Source: Mesorhizobium sp. ORS 3359
GTDB taxonomy: Bacteria > Pseudomonadota > Alphaproteobacteria > Rhizobiales > Rhizobiaceae
Assembly (NCBI GenBank): GCA_000824845.1
Contig: CCNC01000130.1
Span: forward strand, 1 to 60,322
Direction of reading: 5' to 3'
DNA length: 60,322 nt
The notes under the pieces were generated by a model. The model was not told where the DNA came from and searched no databases. It was given only the letters and a program-made list of their open reading frames with translations. Position 1 is the first letter of the stretch. Each line of letters opens with the position of its first letter. Positions 1 to 8,251 of this stretch are shown piece after piece. The position numbers were made by a program, and so were the translations under genes.

Positions 1-76
1 CGCTCCGCTCCGGTTCTCGGAGTCCACCATTCTCAGGCTCGGCCTGACCTGAATCTCAACACACCCAGGCGGAGCG
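1..76. other. Palindrome-rich 3' flank of the spoVR gene
   Basis: No gene is visible between the window edge and the SpoVR stop codon. An 8-bp perfect inverted repeat, CGCTCCGC at 1-8 and GCGGAGCG at 69-76, encloses a second small hairpin, TCAGGC at 33-38 and GCCTGA at 42-47 with a 3-base loop. No T-run follows on the minus strand within the window, so a terminator for the spoVR operon is possible but not shown. Confidence 0.3.
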
Positions 77-85
77 GCTGCGGTC

Positions 86-1630
86 TTACAATTCCTTCGT
101 CCAGCGCTCGCTGAGCGTCGCGCCGGTTCCGGCGTCGATTGCCGCCAGGCTGACCTCGTAGCCCCAGAGGTTGCGGATATGGCGCAGGGTTGCGTCGCGG
201 CTCTGGCCCTCGAGCATGATGCCGTCCTTGACCTTGTGCTGCAGCCGCAGATGCCGGTCGCCCAGCAGGTCCACGTCGACCACCTGGATGTCAGGGCGGC
301 TGGCACCGATATCGTAGCTTTGCGCCAGCGCCGACCGTATCCTGGCATAGCCGCGCTCATTGTGGATCGAGGCCACCTCGTAATGCGGCTCGTCCGCGCC
401 GTCGGTCAGCGCGAAGAGCCGCCATTTGCGAATGAGCGCCGGGCTCAGATACTGGCGGATGAAGGATTCGTCGCGGTGGTTGGCCCAGGCGTCGAGCAGG
501 GTGTCGCGCCAGTCGCCGCGGCCGGCGACGTCCGGGAACCAGTCGCGGTCCTCGGCGGTGGGCGCGGTCGAGATGCGCCGGATATCCTGCATCATGTCGA
601 GGCCAAGCGCATAGGGATTGATGCCGGAGTAGCGCGGATCGTCATAGGTTGGCTGGAAGACCACGTTGGAGTGGTTGCGCAGGATCTCGAGCATGGCGCC
701 TTCGCTGATGCGGCCGCGATCGAACAGCGTGTTCATGATCGTGTAGTGCACGAAGGTGGCGCAGCCTTCGTTCATCACCTGGGTTTGCCGCTGCGGGTAG
801 AAATATTGCGCGATGACGCGCACGATCCTGACGATCTCGCGCTGCCAGGGCTCAAGGACGAGGCTGTTCTTCTCGAGGAAATAGAGCAGGTTCTCCTCCG
901 GCAGCTTGAGCGATTTCTTCCGCTCGGCAAGGATTTCGTCCCCCGCTTCCGGCTTGCTCTTTCCCTGGGAGGGCGGCAGCGTTCGCCACAGATCGTTGAA
1001 GGAGCGCTCCTCGTATTCGAGACGATCACGCAGCCCCTCGCGCTGCTGCTCGGACGACAGTTTCGGCGGCCGATGGTAGCGGAAGACGCCCTGTTCCATC
1101 AGCGCGTGCGCGGAATCCAGGATCGCTTCCACCGCCGCCAGGCCATGCCGTTCCTCGCATCGGGCGATGTAGCCCTTGGCAAAATCCAGATAGCTCAGAA
1201 TGCCGCCGGCATCGGTCCATTGCCGGAAGAGATGATTGTTCTTGAAGAAATGATTGTGCCCGAGGGCGGCATGCGCGGTCACCAGGGCCTGCAGGGCCAT
1301 GGTGTTCTCTTCCATTAGATAGACGATGCACGGGTTGGAGTTGATGACCAACTCATAGGCAAGGCCGCGCGCGCCCTTGCGGTAGAGAAACTCGTCGTAG
1401 AGGAAACGCTTGCCGAACGACCAATGCCGGTACATCAGCGGCATGCCGACCGAGGAATAGGCGTCGAGCATCTGCTCGGAAGAGATGACCTCCATCTGCA
1501 CAGGATAGATGTCGAGGCCCAGTTCTTCGGTCCCGAGCGCCTCGATCTCGTCATAGACGCTGGACAGCTTTGCAAAATTCCAGTCCGAGCCGGAAAACAG
1601 CAGTTCGGATTTGCGCGCCTGGCTGACCAT
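86..1630 (-). CDS. SpoVR family protein
   Basis: A 514-residue SpoVR/YcgB-family protein, full length for the family. Recognition rests on overall sequence character: the N-terminal region with the aromatic-rich stretch around MYRHWSFGKRF, and the segment AALGHNHFFKNNHLF. The biochemical activity of the family is unknown; SpoVR was named for spore cortex formation in Bacillus, but Gram-negative homologues travel with PrkA and YeaH and are tied to stationary phase and general stress. Here it is the last gene of the prkA-yeaH-spoVR run on the minus strand, starting 12 bp after the yeaH stop, so almost surely cotranscribed. The protein looks soluble, with no signal peptide or membrane segment. 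Family call is firm; function is inference from context. Confidence 0.93.
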   Translation of the reverse strand: MVSQARKSELLFSGSDWNFAKLSSVYDEIEALGTEELGLDIYPVQMEVISSEQMLDAYSSVGMPLMYRHWSFGKRFLYDEFLYRKGARGLAYELVINSNPCIVYLMEENTMALQALVTAHAALGHNHFFKNNHLFRQWTDAGGILSYLDFAKGYIARCEERHGLAAVEAILDSAHALMEQGVFRYHRPPKLSSEQQREGLRDRLEYEERSFNDLWRTLPPSQGKSKPEAGDEILAERKKSLKLPEENLLYFLEKNSLVLEPWQREIVRIVRVIAQYFYPQRQTQVMNEGCATFVHYTIMNTLFDRGRISEGAMLEILRNHSNVVFQPTYDDPRYSGINPYALGLDMMQDIRRISTAPTAEDRDWFPDVAGRGDWRDTLLDAWANHRDESFIRQYLSPALIRKWRLFALTDGADEPHYEVASIHNERGYARIRSALAQSYDIGASRPDIQVVDVDLLGDRHLRLQHKVKDGIMLEGQSRDATLRHIRNLWGYEVSLAAIDAGTGATLSERWTKEL

Positions 1631-1642
1631 TTCCGAAGCCCC

Positions 1643-2953
1643 TCAAGCGCTCTTGCGCAGGGCAGGCTGCCTGGCGAAGAGCTCACGGAAGACCGGGTAG
1701 ATATCGGCCGGCGCGGCAATGCGCCTCATCTGGAAGTTCGGCCATTTGCCGTCGACGGCGTTGTAGGCGCGCCAGAGCGACGTGCCGTTCTCGGTCGAGC
1801 CGAAGATGTGGCTTTCCCGCTCGTCGATGATCTCCACATAGGCGAAATACTGGCAAAGTCGCATGAGCTTGCGGTCGAGCAGTTCTATGCAGCGCTCGGA
1901 GTCGGTGGCGAAGTTGTCGCCGTCGGAGGCCTGGGCGGCGTAGATGTTCCACTCGGCGGCCGGATAGCGTTCTTCGATGATGCGGTGCATTTCCTCGAGC
2001 GCGGTGGAGACGACGGTGCCGCCGCTTTCGGTGTGGTAGAAGAACGTCTGCTCGTCCACCTCCTTGGCCTGGTGGGTGTGGCGGATGAAGACGACCTCGA
2101 TGCGTTCGTAGCGGCGCGTCAGGAAGAGATGCAGCAGCACGAAGAAGCGTTTGGCCAGATCCTTCTCGCGCTCTCCCATCGAACCCGAGACGTCCATCAG
2201 GCAGAACATGACCGCGTTCGCATTGGGCACAGGCTGGGGATCGAAGCGGTTGAAACGAATGTCGACCGGATCGACATAGGCAATCCGCCTGCGCCGGCGC
2301 TCGAGCCGGTCGAGCTCTTCGCGCAGCGCTGTGATGCGTTCGCGCGCCGCGGCGCTTGCCGGCTTCGCTTCCAGCTCGGCGATCTGCCCGGCGATTTCGT
2401 CCAGCTCCGCCTGCTTGGGACGCCTCAGCGCGATGCGGCGGCCGTGGCTGTTGCGCATCGTGCGTCCGACATTGATGTTGGTCGGCGCTCCGCTTGCCGC
2501 GAAGCCTGCCCGCCTCGGCTTGAAGCTCAGTATCTGCTTGAGGTTGAGCTTGACCAGATCCGGCAGTTCGAGGTCCTCGAAGAAAAGGTCGAGCACCTCC
2601 TCGCGCGACAGCACGAAGCGGAAGTCGTCTTCGGATTCCGTGGTCCCCGGAGCCGATCCGTAGCCTCCGCCGCCGCCAGGCTTGTCGATGAGATCGCCAG
2701 GGCTGAACGTCTTGTTGCCGGGCAGGATGTGCTGGCGCCGGCCGCTTTGCCTGTCGTCGCCGAAGCTCGGTTCGTCGGTGCCCTTGCGCGGCATCGGCAC
2801 GGCGTGTTCGCGGTCGAGATCGGCGATGCCGCCGGTGCGGACCTTGTCGCGGATGCTGCGCTTGAGATCCTCGCGGGCGCGCCTGAGGAAGCGCTGGCGA
2901 TTGCCAAGGCTCTTGTCTTTCGGGTTCAGACGGCGGTCGATGAAGATCGGCAT
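1643..2953 (-). CDS. yeaH: YeaH/DUF444 family VWA protein
   Basis: A 436-residue DUF444 protein. The N-terminal half is basic and low in hydrophobics, with a glycine-rich linker near residues 92-100 and a probable coiled coil at about 180-222 (alternating E, L and R-rich heptads). A von Willebrand A fold follows, with an intact MIDAS motif DVSGSMG whose Asp254, Ser256 and Ser258 fit the DxSxS pattern. In enterobacteria YeaH is coexpressed with the YeaG/PrkA kinase under nitrogen starvation and stationary phase. Here it lies 19 bp downstream of prkA and 12 bp upstream of spoVR. By analogy with other AAA+/VWA couples it may be the adaptor or target of PrkA; that is inference. Confidence 0.93.
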   Translation of the reverse strand: MPIFIDRRLNPKDKSLGNRQRFLRRAREDLKRSIRDKVRTGGIADLDREHAVPMPRKGTDEPSFGDDRQSGRRQHILPGNKTFSPGDLIDKPGGGGGYGSAPGTTESEDDFRFVLSREEVLDLFFEDLELPDLVKLNLKQILSFKPRRAGFAASGAPTNINVGRTMRNSHGRRIALRRPKQAELDEIAGQIAELEAKPASAAARERITALREELDRLERRRRRIAYVDPVDIRFNRFDPQPVPNANAVMFCLMDVSGSMGEREKDLAKRFFVLLHLFLTRRYERIEVVFIRHTHQAKEVDEQTFFYHTESGGTVVSTALEEMHRIIEERYPAAEWNIYAAQASDGDNFATDSERCIELLDRKLMRLCQYFAYVEIIDERESHIFGSTENGTSLWRAYNAVDGKWPNFQMRRIAAPADIYPVFRELFARQPALRKSA

Positions 2954-2972
2954 GGCACCGTTCGGGCGTCCC

Positions 2973-4922
2973 TCAACCCGCCTTGTTCACGCGCATGTAC
3001 CAGTCGACCAATCGGCGCACCTGCCGCTGGGTATAGCCGCGCTCCACCATGCGCTGCACGAATTCATTGTGCCGCTTCTCGGTGACGCTGTCCTGCTTGG
3101 AACCGAAGCTGATCACCGGCAACAGGTCCTCGACCTGGCCGAACATGCGCTTCTCGATAACCTCGCGAAGCTTTTCATAACTCGTCCAGGAAGGATTGCG
3201 GCCATGGTTGCGCGCCCGGGCGCGCAAGGTGAATTTGACCACTTCGTTGCGGAAGTCCTTGGGGTTGGCGATGCCAGCCGGCTTTTCGACCTGCGACAAT
3301 TCCTTCTCCAGAACCTCGCGGTTGAGGATCTGGCCGGTGTCGGGGTCCTTGTAGTCCTGATCCTCGATCCAGGCATCGGCATAAGCGATGTAGCGGTCGA
3401 AGAGGTTCTGGCCGTACTCGCTGTAGGATTCCAGATAGGCCTTCTGGATCTCGTGGCCGATGAACTCGGCATAGCGGCTGGCGAGTTCCGACTTGATGAA
3501 CTCGAGATAGGCGGCCTCCGTTTCCTTCGGGAATTGCTCGCGCTTGATTGCCTCTTCGAGGATGTACATCAGGTGGACGGGATCGGCGGCCACCTCCTTG
3601 GTGTCGTAGTTGAAGGTCTGCGACAGGATCTTGAAGGCGAAACGCGTGCTGACGCCGGTCATGCCTTCGTCGACGCCGGCGGCGTCGCGATATTCCTGCA
3701 CCGATTTCGCCTTCGGGTCGATCTCCTTGAGGTTCTCGCCGTCATAGGCGCGCATCTTGGTGTAGAGCGGCGAGTTCTCGTGCTCGGCAAGGCGGGTCGA
3801 GACGGTGAAGCGGCTGAGGATATCCAGCACCTCGGGCGCGCAAGGACTGTTCGCCAGCTCGCTTTCGCGCAGCAGCTTCTCGTAGATCTGCCGCTCCTCG
3901 GTGATGCGCAGGCAATAGGGAACCTTGACCACGAGGATGCGGTCGAGGAAGGCCTCATTGTTCTTGTTGTTCTTGAACTGCTGCCATTCCGATTCATTGG
4001 AATGGGCGACGACGATGCCCTGATAGGGGAAGGCGCCGAAATTCTCGGTGCCGTTGTAGCTGCCTTCCTGGGTCGCGGTCAGCAGCGGATGCAGGACCTT
4101 GATCGGCGCCTTGAACATCTCGACGAATTCGAGCAGGCCTTGCGTCGTCCGGTTCAGGCCGCCGCTGTAGGAATAGGCGTCCGGGTCGGACTGGCTGAAG
4201 TGCTCCAACTGCCTGATGTCGACCTTGCCGACCAGCGCCGAGACATCCTGATTGTTCTCGTCGCCGGGCTCGGTCTTGGCGATGGAGATCTGACGCAGCC
4301 GCGACGGCATCAGCTTGACGACGCTGAATTTCGAGATGTCGCCCTTCAACTCATCCAGGCGCTTGGCTGCCCAGGGCGAGATCAGTCCGTTCAGGCGGCG
4401 GCGGGCGATGCCGTATTTGTCCTCCAGCAGATCGCCCATCCGGTCGGGATGGAAGAGGCCGAGCGGCGATTCGAAGATTGGGCTGATCTGGTTGCCGACC
4501 TTGAGCGTGTAGATCGGCCGCTCTTCCATCAGCTTCTTCAGCCGTTCGGCGAGCGAGGATTTGCCGCCGCCGACCGGGCCGAGAAGATAGAGGATCTGCT
4601 TGCGCTCCTCGAGGCCCTGCGAGGCGTAGCGGAAATATCCGGCGATGCGCTCGATCGTATCCTCCATTCCGTAGAAGTCGGAAAAGGAAGGATAGATCTT
4701 TATGGTGCGGTTGGAGAAAATGCGGCCGAGCCGCTCGTCCTTGCTGGTGTCGACCAGATTCGGCTCGCCGATCGCCTCAACCATGCGCTCCGGCGCCGAG
4801 GCGTACATGGATTTGTCCTCGCGGCAGGCCAGCAGATATTGCTGAAGGCTGATCTCTTCCTGTGCCGCATTGGAATAGATCTCCGAAAACAGGTCGAAGA
4901 CGTCGGATTGGTTCTCGCGCAT
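2973..4922 (-). CDS. prkA: PrkA family AAA+ serine protein kinase
   Basis: A 649-residue PrkA (YeaG in E. coli), close to the normal family length of about 640-650. The N-terminal AAA+-like PrkA domain holds the P-loop GPVGGGKS at residues 115-122. The C-terminal part has the conserved kinase-associated region, including the family segment VEMFKAPIKVLHPLL and a C-terminal helix-rich domain. PrkA proteins are reported as serine kinases, and some homologues as AAA+ ATP-dependent proteases, so the exact activity is unsettled. It is the first gene of the prkA-yeaH-spoVR operon. The start codon sits about 50 bp downstream of a candidate extracytoplasmic-stress promoter, fitting a general stress role. 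Cytoplasmic. Confidence 0.95.
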   Translation of the reverse strand: MRENQSDVFDLFSEIYSNAAQEEISLQQYLLACREDKSMYASAPERMVEAIGEPNLVDTSKDERLGRIFSNRTIKIYPSFSDFYGMEDTIERIAGYFRYASQGLEERKQILYLLGPVGGGKSSLAERLKKLMEERPIYTLKVGNQISPIFESPLGLFHPDRMGDLLEDKYGIARRRLNGLISPWAAKRLDELKGDISKFSVVKLMPSRLRQISIAKTEPGDENNQDVSALVGKVDIRQLEHFSQSDPDAYSYSGGLNRTTQGLLEFVEMFKAPIKVLHPLLTATQEGSYNGTENFGAFPYQGIVVAHSNESEWQQFKNNKNNEAFLDRILVVKVPYCLRITEERQIYEKLLRESELANSPCAPEVLDILSRFTVSTRLAEHENSPLYTKMRAYDGENLKEIDPKAKSVQEYRDAAGVDEGMTGVSTRFAFKILSQTFNYDTKEVAADPVHLMYILEEAIKREQFPKETEAAYLEFIKSELASRYAEFIGHEIQKAYLESYSEYGQNLFDRYIAYADAWIEDQDYKDPDTGQILNREVLEKELSQVEKPAGIANPKDFRNEVVKFTLRARARNHGRNPSWTSYEKLREVIEKRMFGQVEDLLPVISFGSKQDSVTEKRHNEFVQRMVERGYTQRQVRRLVDWYMRVNKAG

Positions 4923-4972
4923 GATGCTTTGCCTCGGAGCCGATAGGCTGCCAATCGGCTCATCGCTTCATC

Positions 4973-4997
4973 AACCACCGGAAAGCATTGTGGTTCC
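4973..4997 (-). promoter_or_regulatory. Candidate EcfG (general stress sigma) promoter for prkA
   Basis: Read on the minus strand, GGAAC (complement of 4993-4997) is followed after 16 bases by GGTT (complement of 4973-4976). The alphaproteobacterial EcfG/RpoE2 consensus is GGAAC, 16-17 bases, then CGTT, so the -35 is perfect and the -10 differs in its first base. It would put the start of transcription roughly 40 bases before the prkA ATG. The PrkA module is a stationary-phase/general-stress module in enterobacteria, which makes the placement sensible. Not tested. Confidence 0.45.
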
Positions 4998-5025
4998 CTT
5001 CATGTGAAGGAAGAGCGCACAATGC
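4985..5025. promoter_or_regulatory. Nested inverted repeats upstream of prkA
   Basis: Two perfect inverted repeats share one centre region: outer arms GCATTGTG (4985-4992) and CACAATGC (5018-5025), inner arms CCTTCA (4997-5002) and TGAAGG (5005-5010). The element overlaps the -35 of the candidate stress promoter, so it could be an operator. No known binding motif is recognised. The remaining stretch 5026-5215 up to the hydrolase gene shows nothing else that I can name. Confidence 0.4.
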
Positions 5026-5215
5026 ACCCCGACATTAGCCTTCGGGACACCCCGATTCGGCCTTAAATGCTCGCCTATGAACATACGTGGTGATTGCCAG
5101 CGGACGGTCAAGGAGCGGATTTGGTTTCGCACCGAAAGTTGTCATTTTTGATTCGTAAACGAGGCGCGTGGCGAGCATCTGTGCCCGCCGCGACACAACC
5201 TGGCCGGAGATGACG

Positions 5216-6022
5216 ATGATCAATCGACGCAGCTTCATCGTGGCAGCCCTGGCGGCGCTGTTGCCGCCGGGTGTGTCAGCCGCCGGCCGTCCGGGCCAGT
5301 CGGAGCCGCAGACCCTCGATTACGGTCCGGCCAAGCTCGACATCTACGCGCCGGCCGGCGCGAAGAACCTGCCGGTGGTCTTCTTCGTCCATGGCGGCGC
5401 CTGGCGGTTCGGCAAGCGCAGCCAGGTCGGCTCAAAGCCGGACTTCCTGCTCGCCAATGGATTCGTGTTCGTCTCGATCGACTACCGCATGCTGCCGGAA
5501 GCGGATGTCGCCACCCAGGCCGGCGATGTCGAAAAGGCCTATGCCTATTTACGCGCAAACATCGCCCGATATGGCGGCGATCCGGACCGCATCGTCGGCA
5601 TGGGCCATTCGGCCGGCTGCCATCTGGTTGCGCTGACCGGCATGCGCGGAGGATTGCCGGGCATCGCCGCGCTGATCCTGGACGACACCAGGGCCTACGA
5701 TCTTGCCGCGCTTTCGAGAAATGGCGGCATGGTGCGCGCCTATGCGCGTGTCTTCTCCGACCCGAAACAATGGGCGGTGCTGTCGCCGTCGAGCTATGTC
5801 GACGGCAGAAAGCATCCGCCGACCTTCATCGCCTATTCGCGAGCGCCCGGGCGAGGCGAGGAGTCGAAAGCTTTCGCCGAGCGCCTGCGCGCCACCGGCA
5901 CCAAGGTCACGCTGTTCGACGGCAGCGCCTATACGCATATGTCGATCAATGGCGATTTCGGCGAGAAAAGCGACGCCTTGACCGCGGCGGTGCTGGCCTT
6001 CCTGAAGGCGACGGTGGCCTGA
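5216..6022 (+). CDS. Alpha/beta hydrolase (esterase/lipase family), exported
   Basis: About 268 residues. The start at 5216 (MINRRSF...) is preferred because GGAG at 5206-5209 lies 6 bases upstream; GTG at 5168 and ATG at 5210 are in frame alternatives. The N-terminus has an RR followed by a hydrophobic run ending in an Ala-Gly rich site, so a signal peptide, perhaps Tat type, is likely. The oxyanion motif HGGAW and the nucleophile elbow GHSAG (Ser in GMGHSAGCH) mark the BD-FAE/HSL-like esterase group; a C-terminal His lies in AYTHMS. Substrate unknown; related enzymes include carboxylesterases and kynurenine formamidase-like hydrolases. Its stop codon abuts the convergent bolA stop with no gap. 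Confidence 0.85.
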   Translation: MINRRSFIVAALAALLPPGVSAAGRPGQSEPQTLDYGPAKLDIYAPAGAKNLPVVFFVHGGAWRFGKRSQVGSKPDFLLANGFVFVSIDYRMLPEADVATQAGDVEKAYAYLRANIARYGGDPDRIVGMGHSAGCHLVALTGMRGGLPGIAALILDDTRAYDLAALSRNGGMVRAYARVFSDPKQWAVLSPSSYVDGRKHPPTFIAYSRAPGRGEESKAFAERLRATGTKVTLFDGSAYTHMSINGDFGEKSDALTAAVLAFLKATVA

Positions 6023-6325
6023 TTACCAGCGCGTCTTCTCGCCAGGTGCGGCCGGCTCGATCGCCAGCGCGTGCACGCCTGCCTTCAGTTCATCGGCAAG
6101 CAGTTGGTTGACGGCGCGGTGGCGGTCGATGCGGCTCATACCGGCAAAACTCGGAGAGACGATGCGGACGCGGAAATGCGTCTCGCCAGTGCCGTCGAAC
6201 GTCGCGTGATGGCCGGACTCGACATGGTGATGGCCTGCATGAAGGTGGCTTTCATTGATGACGGCGAGCCGTTCGGGCGAAAATGCCGCTTTCAGCTTGT
6301 CTTCCATCTTGGCCTGTATGGACAT
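6023..6325 (-). CDS. bolA: BolA family protein
   Basis: A 100-residue BolA-fold protein, with the family core ESHLHAGH, then ETHFRVRIVSPSFAG and RHRAVNQLL. BolA proteins pair with monothiol glutaredoxins to carry 2Fe-2S clusters and affect iron regulation and cell shape. The segment after the conserved HLHAGH is longer than usual and rich in histidine (HHHVESGHH), which could add a metal-binding feature. It is divergent from the J-domain gene, a neighbourhood commonly seen in rhizobia. Confident family call; the meaning of the His-rich insert is open. Confidence 0.92.
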   Translation of the reverse strand: MSIQAKMEDKLKAAFSPERLAVINESHLHAGHHHVESGHHATFDGTGETHFRVRIVSPSFAGMSRIDRHRAVNQLLADELKAGVHALAIEPAAPGEKTRW

Positions 6326-6437
6326 CAGGGCTTCCCTTCACCACATATGCGGCACAGCCGCAAAATCTTGTATTTCGACCGCTTTTAAGCCGCGATTCAG
6401 CGGTTAGGGCGATCATCGGCGAAATGTCAATTCTTGT

Positions 6438-6451
6438 TTCGCACATGCGAA
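6438..6451. promoter_or_regulatory. Palindrome between bolA and the J-domain gene
   Basis: TTCGCA-CA-TGCGAA is a perfect 6-bp inverted repeat 10 bp upstream of the J-domain start and about 110 bp upstream of bolA. It could be an operator for either gene. No known regulator site is recognised. Confidence 0.25.
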
Positions 6452-6461
6452 CAGCCCATAA

Positions 6462-7085
6462 ATGGGTGAGATGAAAGCGTATCCCAAATATTTCGAGAAA
6501 ATCCGGATCCGGCCGGAAAAGGACGCGGAGCTGAAGTCGCGCGCGCCGGTCTGCCAGTGGGACGGCTGCAACGAGGCCGGCACGCACCGGGCGCCGGTCG
6601 GGCGGCTCAAGGAGGGCGAGTATTTCCGCTTCTGCTTCGATCATGTGCGCGAATACAACAAGGGCTTCAACTACTTCTCCGGCGTGTCGGACAGCGAGAT
6701 CGCCCGCTTCCAGAAAGAGGCGCTGACCGGCCACAGGCCGACCTGGCGCATGGGGGCCAATGGCGGCGGGACGCGCTCGGCGCCGGATTTCGCGCAGCAG
6801 CGCTCAGGGCGCGCCGGCTACTACAACCGCATGCGCGACCCGTTCAACCTGTTCGGCTCAGGCGCGCGCGAACCGCGCGAGCGCAAGGCCAAGCCGCTTG
6901 AGGCCAAGGCGCTGGAAACGCTTGGCCTTGATACAAAGGCGACTGGTCAGGACATCAAGGCGCGTTATAAGGAACTGGTTAAGCGCCACCATCCGGATGC
7001 GAATGGCGGCGACAGAGGTTCGGAAGACCGGTTCCGCGATGTGCTGCAGGCCTATCGCGTGCTCAAGCAGGCGGGATTGTGCTGA
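6462..7085 (+). CDS. J-domain (DnaJ-class) protein
   Basis: About 207 residues (204 if the ATG at 6471 is used; neither has an ideal ribosome binding site). The N-terminal 110 residues form a conserved alphaproteobacterial region with Cys and His residues (CQWDGCNEAG and FCFDHVREYNKGFNYF), which may bind metal. The C-terminal 60 residues are a J domain with the catalytic HPD tripeptide in KRHHPDANGG, so it should stimulate an Hsp70 (DnaK). No G/F or zinc-finger domain of true DnaJ is present. It lies directly upstream of cobS-cobT, in the same direction, 123 bp before the cobS start. Confidence 0.9.
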   Translation: MGEMKAYPKYFEKIRIRPEKDAELKSRAPVCQWDGCNEAGTHRAPVGRLKEGEYFRFCFDHVREYNKGFNYFSGVSDSEIARFQKEALTGHRPTWRMGANGGGTRSAPDFAQQRSGRAGYYNRMRDPFNLFGSGAREPRERKAKPLEAKALETLGLDTKATGQDIKARYKELVKRHHPDANGGDRGSEDRFRDVLQAYRVLKQAGLC

Positions 7086-7105
7086 GCGGCCCTACGGTTC
7101 GTGAC

Positions 7106-7132
7106 GTTTTCCAACTTTCATAAGGTTGGAAA
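7106..7132. promoter_or_regulatory. 12-bp hairpin between the J-domain gene and cobS
   Basis: TTTTCCAACTTT (7106-7117) and AAGGTTGGAAAA (7121-7132) pair along all 12 positions with one G-T pair, leaving a 3-base loop. It begins 20 bases after the J-domain stop and ends about 75 bases before cobS. There is no T-run after it on the plus strand, so it is either a weak terminator, an mRNA stability element or a DNA operator. Confidence 0.4.
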
Positions 7133-7208
7133 AGGCTCTAAGACCGCCCCCGGACAAAATCGATTGCCGGCGAAACGCGGCGTTTCGCCCGTGGAGACGT
7201 TGATAAAG

Positions 7209-8195
7209 ATGAACAAGGTCGATCGCGACATCGCCAACCTGCCCGACACGACGGTGTCGGTGAAGGAGAAATTCGGTTTCGACTCCAAGATGGTCGTTCC
7301 CGCCTATTCGGCGGCGACCGAGCATGTCCCGGACATCGACCCGGATTATCTGTTCGACAAGGCGACGACATTGGCGATCCTCGCCGGCTTTGCCTACAAC
7401 CGCCGCGTGATGGTGTCGGGCTATCACGGCACCGGCAAGTCTACGCATATCGAGCAGGTCGCGGCGCGGCTCAACTGGCCTTGCGTGCGCGTCAACCTCG
7501 ACAGCCATGTCAGCCGTATCGACCTCGTCGGCAAGGACGCCATCGTCGTCAAGGAAGGCCTGCAGGTCACCGAGTTCCGCGACGGCATCCTGCCCTGGGC
7601 CTATCAGCACAATGTCGCGCTCTGCTTCGACGAGTACGACGCCGGGCGGCCGGACGTGATGTTCGTCATCCAGCGCGTGCTGGAATCGTCGGGCCGGCTC
7701 ACGCTGCTCGACCAGAGCCGCGTCATCCGCCCGCATCCGGCCTTCCGGCTGTTTGCCACCGCCAACACGGTCGGTCTCGGCGACACCACCGGCCTCTATC
7801 ACGGCACGCAGCAGATCAATCAGGCGCAGATGGACCGCTGGTCGATCGTCACCACGCTCAACTACCTGCCGCACGACAATGAAGTGAACATCGTGCTGGC
7901 CAAGGCCAAGCACTATCGCGACAACAAGGGCAGGGACATCGTCAACAAGATGGTGCGCGTCGCCGACATGACGCGCTCGGCCTTCATCAATGGCGACCTG
8001 TCGACCGTGATGAGCCCGCGAACCGTCATCACCTGGGCCGAGAACGCCGAGATCTTCGGCGATATCGGCATGGCGTTCCGGCTGACCTTCCTCAACAAAT
8101 GCGACGAGCTGGAGCGTTCGGTGGTGGCCGAATTCTACCAGCGCGCCTTCGGCGAGGATCTGCCGGAGAGCGCCGCCAACGTGGTGCTGGGCTAG
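7209..8195 (+). CDS. cobS: Aerobic cobaltochelatase subunit CobS
   Basis: About 328 residues from the ATG at 7209, which has GGAG 12 bases upstream and gives a length matching characterised CobS (about 330). MoxR-type AAA+ ATPase: Walker [10 protein letters not shown] at residues 71-79, Walker B region [10 protein letters not shown], sensor region [12 protein letters not shown]. CobS and CobT form the chaperone-like complex that drives cobalt insertion by CobN into hydrogenobyrinic acid diamide, late in the aerobic cobalamin pathway. cobT follows 57 bp later. CobN and other cob genes are not in the window, as usual for this neighbourhood in rhizobia. An upstream in-frame start at 7101 is unlikely. 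Confidence 0.95.
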   Translation: MNKVDRDIANLPDTTVSVKEKFGFDSKMVVPAYSAATEHVPDIDPDYLFDKATTLAILAGFAYNRRVMVSGYHGTGKSTHIEQVAARLNWPCVRVNLDSHVSRIDLVGKDAIVVKEGLQVTEFRDGILPWAYQHNVALCFDEYDAGRPDVMFVIQRVLESSGRLTLLDQSRVIRPHPAFRLFATANTVGLGDTTGLYHGTQQINQAQMDRWSIVTTLNYLPHDNEVNIVLAKAKHYRDNKGRDIVNKMVRVADMTRSAFINGDLSTVMSPRTVITWAENAEIFGDIGMAFRLTFLNKCDELERSVVAEFYQRAFGEDLPESAANVVLG

Positions 8196-8251
8196 GCGCG
8201 CAGCTGAAAGGCCTCCGGTCGTTCAGCATGAAAACGCGCAGGGAATGATCA

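Noticed and set aside
2682..4946. A 754-codon open frame on the plus strand
   Set aside because: Antisense to prkA, whose motifs are intact; the frame has no recognisable domains.
7086..7208. Cobalamin riboswitch upstream of cobS
   Set aside because: The gap is too short and lacks the B12-box sequence; only a simple hairpin is present.
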